The notes under the pieces: model-generated
Told to the model about the DNA's origin: nothing
What the model saw: only the letters and a program-made list of their open reading frames with translations
Database searches by the model: none
Part shown: one piece after another, positions 50,951 through 63,000 of the stretch
How positions within the stretch are numbered: the stretch's first letter is position 1
How the letters are laid out: each line of letters begins with the position of its first letter
Program-made: the position numbers and the translations under genes
Assembly (NCBI RefSeq): GCF_028389875.1
Contig: NC_084665.1
Coordinates: 17,764,001-17,828,000, forward strand
Origin: Rhea pennata
Taxonomy: Eukaryota > Chordata > Aves > Rheiformes > Rheidae
Direction of reading: 5' to 3'
Length of the DNA: 64,000 bases

Positions 50951-53401
50951 AAGCAGCTTCTGCAAGTGTCCCCAGCGCCCTTCGGCACGTGATCCGGGCC
51001 GAGCCCCCTCCTGGAAAAGCCCTGTCTGATCTGACGGGCTGCACGGGAGGGACGCCGCGGGAGCCCAGAAAGTGCCGCGTACAGGATTTCTAGGCTTGCT
51101 AGCACATCCCGTGCGCTTCTGGGATATAAAGCTTCTGCAAAAAGTATTTTCAGTAAAGCGTCATGTTTATTTCCAAAAAGTACAGAAACGGCAGCAAATT
51201 TAAAGATGTAAATCCTCTTTAAAGTTTTACTTCCCTTTTCCTTCCCCTCACTGATCCATGGTTGCCTAACTGTGTGTTGGTAGTTATTTGTATTTTGTCT
51301 TCTCGCTCTCTCATTTTTGTTTTCTTGAAGAACACATTTTTCACAGAATGAAGGACTTTCTTTCCCAAGAGATTAAATCTGCTTTATTTATTTGTTTTGT
51401 CCACTTAACAAAGAATAGGGATCCCAGCTGTAAAGACCACATGCCCCTGTGTTTGTTCTGTGTTGTACTGCATTGTGTTCACTCGTGCCTTTAGCTTTAA
51501 GCTTTCCAGGGCAAGAACTTTGCTATTTGTTTAAGCAGATTTTACAGTGCTGTGTACACTTACAGTTTTACAACATAATAATAGGATCTGGGAAATCATT
51601 CTCAGAAAACAGGAAGAAATTTTGCGTTTCACATCCAATCTGCCACTCAGTAAAAAGTTTATCCATATTCCACAAGGTTTCCTTGCTTTCTGAAGGACAC
51701 TTGGCTTTTGTCTGTTTCTGATGCATTGCAGTGTTTTTATTTATAAGGTAGGATACGAATGTATTTCAAGGAAATTCTCCCACTCCACATTAGTTGAAAC
51801 CAGTATTTCACTTCTGCCATTCAGAGAATAACCTCTTGGGTTCTTTTCACAGTAAGGATGAATCAAGTCCAGGATTATAACAGACAGAACATTTTCTCTC
51901 AAGGATAGAAGATCAAATCCAGCTGCTCTGAGGCTCAGCCCATCCAGCAGCGTATATAGATCTTTTACACTGTGTCATAAAGCAGGACAAGATTCAGAAA
52001 CAAAGTTTAACTGCATAGTTTTGACTAGAATAACTGTCAGGTTTTCAGCAACTTTAGTTTTGCTCCTATCTAATTTCCACTGATTGAATAAGTTATGCTT
52101 CATTTTATCTCCTTTTTACAGCTTCAGAAGTTATCTGGGACCTTTCTACCCTTTTAGCGGACAAAGGAAGTGCACTTACATTAATTATGTATTACTAAAC
52201 CCATCTAACATTCAAGGCACCTTTGATTCCCAAACCATAAGAAATAGAACTAGCACTGCTGGTGCCAACACAGCTTAGCCAGTAACACGATCTTTTGCCT
52301 GAATTACTGGTCCTCCACAGTCCAAGAAATTATGCACTGCAACTTGCCTTGATAGCTAAAAACCTGATCTACTTTAGGTCAAGGGATCTGAAAGGATAGG
52401 AGTCCAAAGTAGAGGGCTGGTATAAAGCAGAAGTTATTATTGACCTAGTAATTTAAATCAAGGAGCTATTGCTTGGGTGATTTTACTGGTTGTAACTGAA
52501 GTGCAGGATTTCTGCATGCCTCTACTGTCTCCAACTGATGTCATGTGGGGTAAAATGCCCATCTTCTTTTAAAAAGTTCTGTGAAGCAAACACACTCCAT
52601 CAGAAAGTATGGCATGTGTTTTACCATGCTAAAAGCCACTATCTTTACACAAGGTCATTGCATTTCTCCTAGCAGACTTTGTTTTCGTGGCTCTATTTGC
52701 AGTACAGGCAGTATTTGCACTATTTCCCCTGCCATATGGTTTCTTTTGTTCTTAATACTGATTGTTTGTCCTTTTAAATGAGTGTGTTGATTTGCCTTTT
52801 GTCCAGCTCCTTGGCTACCTTAAAGAAAGCAAGCCATTTGAATGCGCTCGGAAACTAAATATCCGTTTAATTTTGATATATTACGTGAAAGCTCTGTGGC
52901 TCCATGAAAATGGGCCACTAATTGTGGCATCCATTCTCACTTACTTGTTGCTTGATTACATTTACACCCTGACCTTTAAAGCAGAGCTGCCCACAAACAT
53001 TACATTTACCCTTTAAAAATACAATCTAAATTCAATAGGAAGTTATCCCCTCTCCTATTTTATATTTTAGTGAAAAAAAACAAACCAAACCAAACCACAA
53101 ACTTAAAAGATAAAAACTGAAAGTGTCTTGGGCTGAAGTGACAGTCCCCTCATGGAAAGATTTACAAAAACAAAACTTGCACTTTGAATTGCCATTTCAT
53201 TAAAACAAAGGTATAGTGTAACATTTCAAATTAAATAAAAAATATTTCTACACCTTCTGAAAGATACTGTCACCAATATTGTCACCTTTCTTCTCTTTTT
53301 TTTCCAATTATCTCTACTCTTCAATATACCTACCCATGGGTATTATTTTTTGTCTTTAGCTATACTATAGTGTTAAAAATCCAGCAATTCTGTCTGTTAT
53401 C

Positions 53402-53425
53402 AAAAAAAAAAAAAAAAAAAAAAAA
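53402..53425. repeat. poly-A tract of 24 bp
   Basis: Uninterrupted A run with no recognisable retroelement upstream. Confidence 0.85.
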
Positions 53426-54913
53426 GGCAGTAACCACCTACTTGTGTCTTCTGGAGTGCTTTCTGCATCACCTGATTGGTGTTAAATCCACCAGCAACAG
53501 CCAGAGTTCTTTACTCTTTTGCTACCTGTAAAAAAACAAATGGCCGCAATGCGGATGTTGAGAGAGGGACAGGGAAGGCAAACAAATGCCTAGGACAACC
53601 CTCAGAAAGGCTTTGGCTTTCTGCCTTCTATGATATTCACCACAATAATGCGCCACTATTGTATCTTCTAAAATTGCATATGATGGTTGCATTTCTGCAA
53701 CACCTGATCTTTTCAGTGCTGAGGCATCTAGGGTTGACCTGGTTCAGGCAGGGCACATACCATACTGAGTGTGCATGGCCAGGTCAGCTAGGGTACAGGG
53801 CAAGCATTTGCCATGGATATGTGTTTTAGTATTCCTAGAGCTACAGTGATGGTGGAGGGGTGTTTGCTTTCTGACCAGCCACTATTCCCAGAAGCAGCCC
53901 TATGAAGAAATAGCATGTTCCTTCTAGGGTACTATGTGCGTCGTGGAGCCCTAACAGCAATGCTTCAATGTTACCCTGCCTGCAGCAGCAGCGCAGCTGT
54001 GTGCTGGCCAGAGTTTACAGGAGCTGAGGCATGCAAAGAAATCAGGCTTTCCTGGTACACAGGAGAAGGGTACATATGAGGAGGAAGTTGCAGTAGGCCA
54101 GTTATCTTCTGTGCTAATTAAGGACACTAGCCACTGATTCTCTACTGCAGCACCTTTGATAAGAACAGTGATGACTGAAGATGTTGGTTTAGGGAGTAAA
54201 TGTGAGAGGATTTTAAGTAAAGAGAAAATTTCAAAATGAAGGATACAACAGGTGTGGGTATCTGTAGAATTCAACAGTGCATTCCTATTCATGATTCTTC
54301 ATGACTAGGAAGGGAGAGTTCATCACTGCAGGCCCCTTTGGATCATTGTGGGGACACTAGCATCACTCCTGATGTTTGCCTGGCCTGCCTGTCTGTGCCT
54401 GTATTGTCTTCTGAAGCCATTCACTAGCAAACGCAACAGGCATCAGGATGCCTCTAGTCTCTAGGCAGCTGCTGCACGATTGAGGAGTAAGTGTTTGTTT
54501 CTCTGGTGTCAGCACTGAGTTTGATCTCTGCTTCCTTGTAATGGTCCGGTTTGCCTGCTAAATCCTGCACAATATTTGTGAGAGCGAGAGGGAACAGATG
54601 GTGGAAGGCTGGGAGAAACAACATCAAACAGAGCCAGGGCATAGAGGATGACCTGCCAGACCATTTTATGCAAAATCACCGAAAGCTGCTTGTTCTGAAA
54701 TTTTGGACTGAAGATATTAAAGCATTGTTTCCTGCAGCTTGTCCTGTCCCACAGACCAGTCTTGCAGTGACTGCATGCTAAGCCAGCACACTACCTTGTT
54801 CTTCCTCCCAATCCCGTAGCACTGCCGCAAGAGCTCCAGAACACATCAGCCTTCTACTGCATGCAGGGAAAATACCAGAACTACTGGAGGATACCTATAG
54901 CAAAACAAGAATC

Positions 54914-54942
<29 letters not shown>
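54914..54942. repeat. poly-A tract of 29 bp
   Basis: Uninterrupted A run with no recognisable retroelement upstream. Confidence 0.85.
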
Positions 54943-54945
<3 letters not shown>

Positions 54946-56301
54946 GAACACAGACATAACAAGGACATAGTACTATTTACAGACAGAGACCTTTGAAATG
55001 GCCAGCATCCAGCATAGACATCAGTCATGGTACTATACTACAGGCCTTTCCAGAGCTTCTCAGGGTGACCACGCAATGCTGCTTGCAGTCTCCCAAATCT
55101 CCACATGAGATGTTTCTGTAGGGCTGAAGAAGGTATGCAGAAGAGGGAATGCAGAGGTTGAGAAGGGTGCTGAGGAAGTGGTAGGAGTTGCCCTCCACTT
55201 TACCTCATTTGCTTGTCACTTGCTGCAGCTCCTGTTCAGGACCAACACAGCTCAGCAGAGACTGCTGATGCCTCCTGGCCCTGCTCCAGGGCTGCGCTTG
55301 AATGTACTGCCCGCTCAAGGTCAAGTCACATTTACTGTGCCAAGGCCTCTCTTGTCACTGCAGCTCTCTCTTCCAGGTTCCTGAACAGCTTCTACCACAG
55401 ACGAGCTATCTTCTCAGCTTCAAGGCACAGTCGTGGCTCTTGTTATCTTGGTCCATCCACAGGTGGTGAAACTTAAGGAAAAAAAAACAAACAAAAAAAT
55501 GGATGTGCTTGTTGGGATTTTTGCTCCAGACAGAAAACGGGCCTTTCTACCTCTCCCATGTCAGGGTCACCATCCTCAGACCTCTTCTCTTAATTTGATC
55601 TGAGGTGTTGATGGTAGATGGTATATGTATGTGTATCTTGGGATAAGGCTTTCTCTGGGCAGAGCAGGCTATCATCCAGACTTGTTACATGGGAACAGGA
55701 GTTTGGATGGGATAAGCCAGGAGCGTGAAGGACTGAAAGGGGGAGAAGGTCCCCAGGTCTGTGTGCCAGGGTATGGCGCACATCTTGACTCATGCCAGAG
55801 CCAGCAGGGTAGGACAGAAAGGTGCGGACCAAGGCAGGGCAGGTCATAGTACAGCTAGCACAAAGCTGATCTGCTAGCAAAGTACAGGAGCCTGGCAGAC
55901 AGCCTGGAAAAGTGACAAAATAGCAAAAGCAGTAATGGGCCGCAAAGATGGCTTTCTTACCTGGGACTGTGGCAACCTGCTCGTTGTAGGGACCCTGGGA
56001 CTTTTGGCACAAAAATGATACTGTTGATTTCACAGTCCTGCATATTGCCAGCAAGGACCTGCTGGGCAGAAGCTTCTCATTAGGCCCAGCAAATCCTCTC
56101 AATCTGGATGAGGGTATGGAGGAGCAGGAGCAGCTGATCACTGCACATGGCAAAGCTAGCTCTCATTTCCGCCTGGCTTGGCTCTGGAGCCAGGTCTGTG
56201 AGGCTATTGGGCTGTCAGTCAAGATACCAAATATTGAGGCAAGCCACTCTCTGAGGGACAGGGCTAATCCTGAGATTTGACAACAGCTGCTGGAGGACTC
56301 T

Positions 56302-57028
56302 GTGAAGAGTGAAATAGTACAGCACAGCACTGTCGAAGAAGGCAGGAAGCTAGCTGCTTCTCGAACAAAAAGAAGAAAGGCCCCTAATCCTCATGTAGAC
56401 CTGGAGTTACAGTTGAAGAACAGGTTTAGTGCACTCCAGAATGAGGAGAACCTGGACCCGGCCTCAAGGGAAGCAACTGGGCTGTCCGACCCTGTGCCTT
56501 GCACGACCACTCAGAAGAGGTGACGACTGGTTGCAGTGGGTGATTCCATGCTGAGGGGGACAGAGGTGCCTATCTGCCGATCTGATCCCTTCTCTAGAGA
56601 GGTTTGCTGCCTGCCGGAGGCAAGGATACGAGATGTGTCCGAAAGGCTACCAAGGCTTGTCCGCTCATCAGAGTACTACCCTCTACTGCTCTTTCACGTG
56701 GGTGCTGATGATACAGAGAACAAAATAGAAACAATCAAGGAAGACTTTAAGGCCTTGGGCACGGTGGTCAAGGGTCTGGGAGCCCAGGTGGTCTTCTCAT
56801 CGGTGCTGCCGATTAGGGGTAGGCATCGGAGGAGGAGGAGGAAGATTTTCCAAATCAACAACTGGCTACGCCGCTGGTGTTGGCAAACAGGGTTTTGGAT
56901 TCTATGACCATGGAACATGGTTTGAAGACCAACAGCTGGTGGGGAGAGATGGGATTCACCTCACCAAGCGGGGCACATTTGCCTTTGCAAACAGGTTAGC
57001 CAGCCTAGTAAAGAGGGCTTTAAACTAG
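56302..57028 (+). pseudogene. CR1 ORF1 remnant with esterase-like domain
   Basis: The fragments read TKRRKAPNPHVDLELQLKN and then VAVGDSMLRGTE, whose GDS matches block I of SGNH/GDSL hydrolases, a domain known in CR1 ORF1. A later LLFHVGADDTE segment corresponds to block III, with Ala-Asp where the family usually has Thr-Asn. GRDGIHLTKRG near the end carries the Asp and His of block V. The frame is broken by TGA at 56521-56523 and by a frameshift near 56895; the end is TAG at 57026-57028. ORF1 proteins bind RNA and aid retrotransposition; this copy cannot be made intact. Confidence 0.85.
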
Positions 57029-57183
57029 GTAGGAGGGGGGAAGGAGGGTGTCATACAGACAGGGTAGACAGCAAAACACAAGTTGGGTTGGGGGGCCTCC
57101 AACGGGTGCATGCAGCTGGGGATGTGCATGTGGGACATGGCTATGGGGGACCCCCCTACGCCCTTCCTGGGAAACCTGCAGGC

Positions 57184-59967
57184 ATGACCACCTCTTTGAA
57201 ATGCCTGTACACCAATGCACGCAGCATGGAGAACAAACAGGATGAGCTGGAGATCTGTGTGTGATTGCAGGGACATGATCTCATTGCAGTCACAGAGGCA
57301 TGGTGGAATAGCTCACATGACTGGAATGCTGTCATGGATGGCTATGTGCTTTTTAGGAGAGACAGGCCAGGGAGGCGAGGTGGTGGAATTGCTCTTTATC
57401 TGAGAGAGCAACTGGAATGCATTGAGTTCTGCCTAGGCGGGGAGGAGAAGGAGGCAGTGAGAGCTTATGGGTGAAGATCAAAGGGCAGGCTAACACAGGG
57501 GATACAGCTGTGGGTGTCTACTACAGGCCGCCTGACCAGGAAGAGGAAGTCAATGAGGCCTTCTACAGACAGCTGGAGGTAGCCTCACGATCACAGGCCC
57601 TGGTTCTTATGGGGGACTTCAACCACCCTGACATCTGCTGGAGGGACTACACAGCAAGGCACAAACAGTCCAGGAGGCTCCTGCAATGCATTGATGATAA
57701 TTTCTTGTCACAAATGGTGGAGGAGCCTACAAGGAAGGGTGTCCTCCTGGATCTTGTCCTTACCAACAGAGAGGGACTGGTTAGAGATGTGAAGGTTGGG
57801 GGCAGCCTTGGCTGCAGTGACCATGAGATGGTGGAGTTCAGGATCCTGCAGGAAAGAAGTAAGGCAACAAGCAGGATTGCAACCCTGGACTTCAGGAGAG
57901 CGGACTTTGGGCTCTTCAGAGACCTAATTGGAGGAATCCCATGGGTTAAGGCTCTAGAAGGAAGGAGGGTCCAGGAGAGCTGGCTAGTATTCAAACATCA
58001 CTTCCTCCAAGCTCAAGAGTGGTGCATCCCTGTGAGTAAGAAGTGCAGCAAAAGGGGCAGGAGACCTGCATGGATGAGAAAGGAGCTCTTGGCCAAATTC
58101 AGACAGAAGAAGAAAGTACACAGAATGTGGAAGAGGGAGCAGGCTACTTGGGAGAATTATAGGATGCAGTCAGAGTATGTAGAGATGTGGCAAGGAAGGC
58201 TAAGGCCCAGCTGGAATTGAGTCTGGCAAGGGATATTAAGGACAACAGGAAGGGCTTCTTCAAATATATCAGCAGCAAGAGGAGGACTAGGGAAAATGTG
58301 GGCCCACTACTGAATGGGGCGGGGGCCGTGGTGACAAGAGATACAGAGAAGGCAGAATTACTGAATGCCTTCTCTGCTTCAGTCTTCACTGCTAAGGGCA
58401 GCCCCCATGAGTCCTACAGCCCGGATGTGAGGGAGAAGGTCTGGAGAAGGGAAGACTTTCCTTTGGTTGAGGAGGATAGGATTAGAGACCTTCTGGGCAG
58501 GCTAGACATCCACAGATCTATGGGCCCGGATGGGATGCACTCACAGGTACTGAGGGAGCTGATGGATGTTGTTGCCAGGCCGCTCTCCATCATCTTTCAA
58601 AGGTCATGGAGAATAGGAGAGGTGCCTGAGGACTGGAAGAAAGCCAGTGTCACTCTAGTCTTCAAAAAGGGCAAGAAGACAGACCCAGGAAATTACAGGC
58701 CAGTCAGCCTCACCTCTATCCCTGGAAAGGTGATGGAACAGCTCATTCTGGATGTCATCTCCAGGCATATGGAGGAAAAGAAGGTGATCAGGAGTAGTCA
58801 GCATGGATTCATCAGGGGGAAATCATGCTTAACCAATCTGATCGCCTTCTATGACGGAATGACTGGCTGGGTACATGAGGGGAGAGCAGTGGACGTTGTG
58901 TACCTTGACTTCAGCAAGGCTTTTGACACTGTCTCCCATAACATCCTCCTAGAGAAACTCAGGAAGCGGGGGTTAGACGAGTGGACAGTGAGGTGGATTG
59001 AGAACTGGCTGAATGGCTGAGCTCAGAGAGTTGTCTTCAGTGGCGTGGAATCTAGTTGGAAGCCTGTGGCTAGTGGCATCCCCCAGGGCTCACTACTGGG
59101 TCACATCCTGTTCAACTTTTTCATCAATGACCTGGGTGAGAGGACAGAGTGCCTCCTCAGCAAGTTTGCTGATGATCTCAAGCTGGGTGGAGTGGCTGAT
59201 AGAGCTGAGGGCTGTGCTGCCGTTCAGAGAGACCTGGACAGGCTGGAGAGTTGGGTGGAGAGGAACCTCATGAGGTTCAACAAGGGCAAGTGCAGGGTCC
59301 TGCACCTAGGGAAAAACAACCCTAGGCAGCAGTCCAAGCTAGGGGCGGACCTTCTGGAGAGCAGCTCTGCAGAGAAGGACCTGGGAGTGCTGGTGGAGGA
59401 CAAGTTGACCATGAGCCAGCAATGTATCCTTGTGGCCAAGAAAGCCAACAGTCTCCTGGGGTGCATTAGGAAGAGTGTTGCCAGCAGGTCAAGGGAGGTG
59501 ATCCTGCCGCTCTCCTCAGCCCTGCTGAGGCCTCATCTTGAGTAATGTGTCCAGTTCTGGGCTCCCCAGTACAAGAGAGACATGGAGCTACTGGAGGGAG
59601 TCCAGCGTAGGGCTACGAAGATGATCAGAGGGCTGGAGCACCTGCCCTATGAGGAACGGCTGCGAGAGCTGGGCCTGTTTAGCCCGGGGAAGAGAAGCCT
59701 GAGGGGGGATCTTATCAATGTGCACAAGTACCTGAAGGGAGAGTGTCAGGGGGACAGAGACAAACTCTTTTCAGTTGTCCCATGTGACAGGACAAGAGGC
59801 AATGGGCGGAAATTGAAGCACAGGAAGTTCCGCCTGACCGTGAGGGGAAATTCTTCCCTGTGAGAGTGATGGGGCACTGGCACAGGTTGCCCAGAGACGT
59901 TGTGGAGTCTCCTTCTCTGGAGATCTTCAAGGCCCGCCTGGATGCAACTTTGTCTCACATGCTCTAG
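57184..59967 (+). pseudogene. CR1 ORF2 remnant, endonuclease and reverse transcriptase
   Basis: The start is taken at ATG 57184 (MTTSLKCLYTNARS). Endonuclease motifs appear in order: TNARS, VTEAWW, YYRPP, GDFNHPDI and GCSDHEMV. Reverse-transcriptase motifs follow: [36 protein letters not shown] and [11 protein letters not shown]. The frame is broken by TGA at 57262-57264, frameshifts near 57460 and 58185, TGA at 59018-59020, TAA at 59543-59545 and a frameshift near 59850, and ends at TAG 59965-59967. The last three breaks are shared with copy 1. All the catalytic motifs named are still readable, so decay is recent. Confidence 0.95.
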
Positions 59968-60056
59968 GTGACTCTGCTGAGTGTGGAGGTTGGACTAGAT
60001 GATCTCCAGAGGTCCCTTCCAACCTCACTGATTCTATGATTCTATTATTCTATGAT

Positions 60057-63000
60057 CCACATCCAATGAAGGAGACACTGCACTTGCCAGGGAGACCTGC
60101 ACATAAGGGAAGGCAGCAGCATAAAGGAATATCTGTGACCTATGAGTACAGAGAACTGGAAAAGGCAAGAAGGGAGCTGCTAAAAAGCACAGGGGCTAAT
60201 ATAGGCCCAGTGACATGACCATGCAGTACTAGAACAGGCACAGAGCCAGTGAGCCCAAGTTACTGTGTCAATATTTCTGGAACAGATATAAACTGTTAGC
60301 CTGGGTTTATACTGCTTTAGCACTTTGCATCATGGAACCACAGGCCCTTTGATCCCAATGACCTACAACCAGTATACCATTCTGTGGAAAGCTAGCAAAA
60401 TAAGAGTGTGTCAGGCTAAACCACCTGTTCAGCCAACGCAGTTGGCTAAACCAATGCAGTTCCTAAACTGTGTTGCCTCCTCAAAGCAGCAAAGCAAAAT
60501 GATATTCTCAGGATCTGGCTAGCCTTTGTTCTTGTGCAGGAATTTACATCTCTTCTTGTTGTGAGAGAAATGCTGGTCCAGTAGCATTTGGACATCTGCT
60601 TCTTCTAGGGCTTCTTGATGCAAGCAGCATCCTAGATTTGCACTGGTGACTTGTTTGAAGTAGTAACTTCAAAGTGACTTCCTACTTCTCCAGGCTGATG
60701 TCTCAGCCTACTTAGCTCCCACATGGTGACTTTCTGCTTGCAATTTTATGTCTGTGAATGTTTCCTGGTTTGCTCTTTCCTACTACTGGTCCAGCATCTC
60801 TCTCATCTCTTTTGTTGGCCAAAGCAAAGCCACAAGGAATAGTGTGCAATGCATGCTTCCTAGCACTAATACCCTTCTTCCACAGTCATGCTGCCTGCCA
60901 CATGTACTCTTTCACTTATCTCTAGCTATGTCCTACATGGACTCACTATCTGAGTCATCCAAATCTTGTTGTAGTTGTGTATAGACAAATTGGAAGGCCC
61001 TCAATTTAGCTGTGTAGCTTAGTACAAGTATTTCTTAAGATTGAAGATCTGTTAACATCTCTTGAGATCCACTTTTCACTCCTGAGTATCACTGAAGTGT
61101 AGATCCAGAGCTCAGCCAATCAAGTGATTGTAAGAGAAGTTTTAGAGGCAATATTCTCTGCTAAAATGAATAAGTAGGTGCTTTACCAACTATACAGCCA
61201 GAGGCATCACAGCAGCTGGAAAGACATTCAGTGCTGATGTGATGCTTGCAGTGCTTGTTCCTCCTGCACTGCATGTTGCATGTCCAAGAACTGAAAAACA
61301 CATGTTGAAGCACAAAAAACCATTAAGACTCTACATTACTGGATACCTAAAACTGGTTACAGATAATTTCTTAGCTACATTAGAAAGAGTTTGCCATTAT
61401 TGCTACACTTATGGGTAGGAACAGAGATTATACTTGCATCTGGTTCTTTGATATAGCTTATACTAGTTCAACAAATGATGCAAGCCCATACCATTTTGAG
61501 GATGGTTCTGCTGAAACAGAATAATAAAGATTTTGCAAACTTAGCTATGGCACTTAAGGGTATGACTTTTTCCAAATTTCTAACTGATATAGCTAGATCA
61601 TATAGCATTTCAAATAAATCAGGCTGAAGTAGCCTTGTATGAAAGCTTGTGTGGCCATACCTGCTGAAGAATGGCTAACTCAAACATAGAGTCGCAGAGT
61701 AAAGCAAATGTGATTTCCTTTAGAAATGTGCTTGGATTATATATTTAACACAGTCATCTATTTACACTGCACCAGGGGTAAGTTTATCTGTAGACTTTGT
61801 ATACTCAACAATGGATGAGTAAAAATGGCATTTTTACTATTGGAGAGAATTTTGCATTTTTAAGAGGTAGCTTTCCTCCCTCTCCTTATGAGAAATAAAA
61901 GCATTTTGCAGAAAATAGTAGCAATTTTCTAAATAAGACCAAGTCAATTGTTTCTGTTATGCACAAACAGAAAGATTCGTGCATTTTAGTAGATAGCCCA
62001 CCATGTAATCTGCCAGGCTGAATTACCCAGAGATACTTTGTTTTGAAAGGAGTGCAGAAATCCTGCGGATTTAATTGCCAATAAATCAGCATGACCTCCA
62101 CTCCCTGACACTTTTTTTTTTTTTTTTTACAATGATCTTTTCAAGCAGAAAATGAAGAGACTGGTTTTTACAGTGTGTATGTACTGCCTTTAGTGAGATA
62201 AGAGCAATGACACACATGCAGGTTCCTCCATTAAAAGGTAAACTAGGTAATGAAGGACTCAATCAATGGTGTGTTCTATTTGCTTTCTGGTTATTTTCAC
62301 CTCGTATTACGGTGGTATCTTTCTGTTATGATTAGGAGAGTACTTGCTCGTTTAACTATCGTCTTTCAACTTGTTGTGTCCATGTATTCTACAGTACTTG
62401 AATTTATTTGTGGTTCAATTTTATAGTGATGTTTAAAATTTTAAGGTGGATGGCAACAGTTCAAGTTCTGATCTAGGATTAAATATCCTATAAGGGATTC
62501 TATAGTTTACTCAAGACAGCTTGAGTATTTTTAAAGGATCTTTAAGATTTTTTAATTTCAATGCAAAATGCTTATTATGATGCCTCTCAGTAATAATGAT
62601 TTTATGGTTCCTTCAGTATTAAAAATAAAATGTATGATTTAAAGCCCAATGAAAACAGAAAGCTGCCCCCTAGCTTTCCTGCATGTAAAAAGCCTTACTC
62701 CTCACATCAGCCTGTATTTAGCCTATCTTTAGTCCAATCATCTTCAAGTGTTTGCAAGTGCTTAACTTCAAAACACTGTCTGAAGGCAGCTGGTCATTAT
62801 AATCTCCTTTTATAGATATGTAGGTTGACTAATGGAGGGACTGAGAGGTGAACAGCATCTGATCATTGCACAGTGGTGGGCTGGGGTTCAGCATCTCCGA
62901 AATAATTCCAGAAGGGATTTACTTTCAATCTGTCATCATGGTTTTAGCTGAACTGGGAACAGAGCAGAAGAGCTTTGGCTCTGCTTTTGGACATTTCTGG

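Larger units (their letters stand above)
50951..56099. other. intergenic region upstream of FOXN2
   Basis: No supported gene. A-tracts occur at 53402-53425 and 54914-54942. The part from about 55560 to 56100 is GC-richer and may be the 5' end of CR1 copy 2, but I could not confirm this. A divergent non-coding transcript from the CpG island could start here. Confidence 0.55.
56100..60056 (+). mobile_element. CR1 LINE copy 2, nearly full length
   Basis: CR1 with ORF1 and ORF2 remnants in order and a 3' end of TGATTCTA repeats (8-bp period) at about 60030-60056. CR1 elements are usually near 4.5 kb, so this copy lacks little. The 5' limit is uncertain and could be as far left as about 55560. 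Its tail segment TTGGACTAGATGATCTCCAG also occurs in the SINE at 3.2 kb. Confidence 0.93.

Noticed and set aside
50699..51105. Open frames in the minisatellite
   Set aside because: They are translations of the repeated unit in both directions and carry no independent evidence of coding.
52762..53016. 84-codon hydrophobic plus-strand frame
   Set aside because: AT-rich sequence readily gives Leu/Ile-rich frames; there is no start context, splice sites or known family.
55590..56153. 187-codon minus-strand frame
   Set aside because: Probably the complement of CR1 5' sequence or GC-rich intergenic DNA; the composition is irregular and no domain is seen.
30857..60056. The two CR1 copies as a segmental duplication
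   Set aside because: Similarity stops exactly at the element's interior on the left of copy 1 and within the tail on the right, while the flanks are unrelated.
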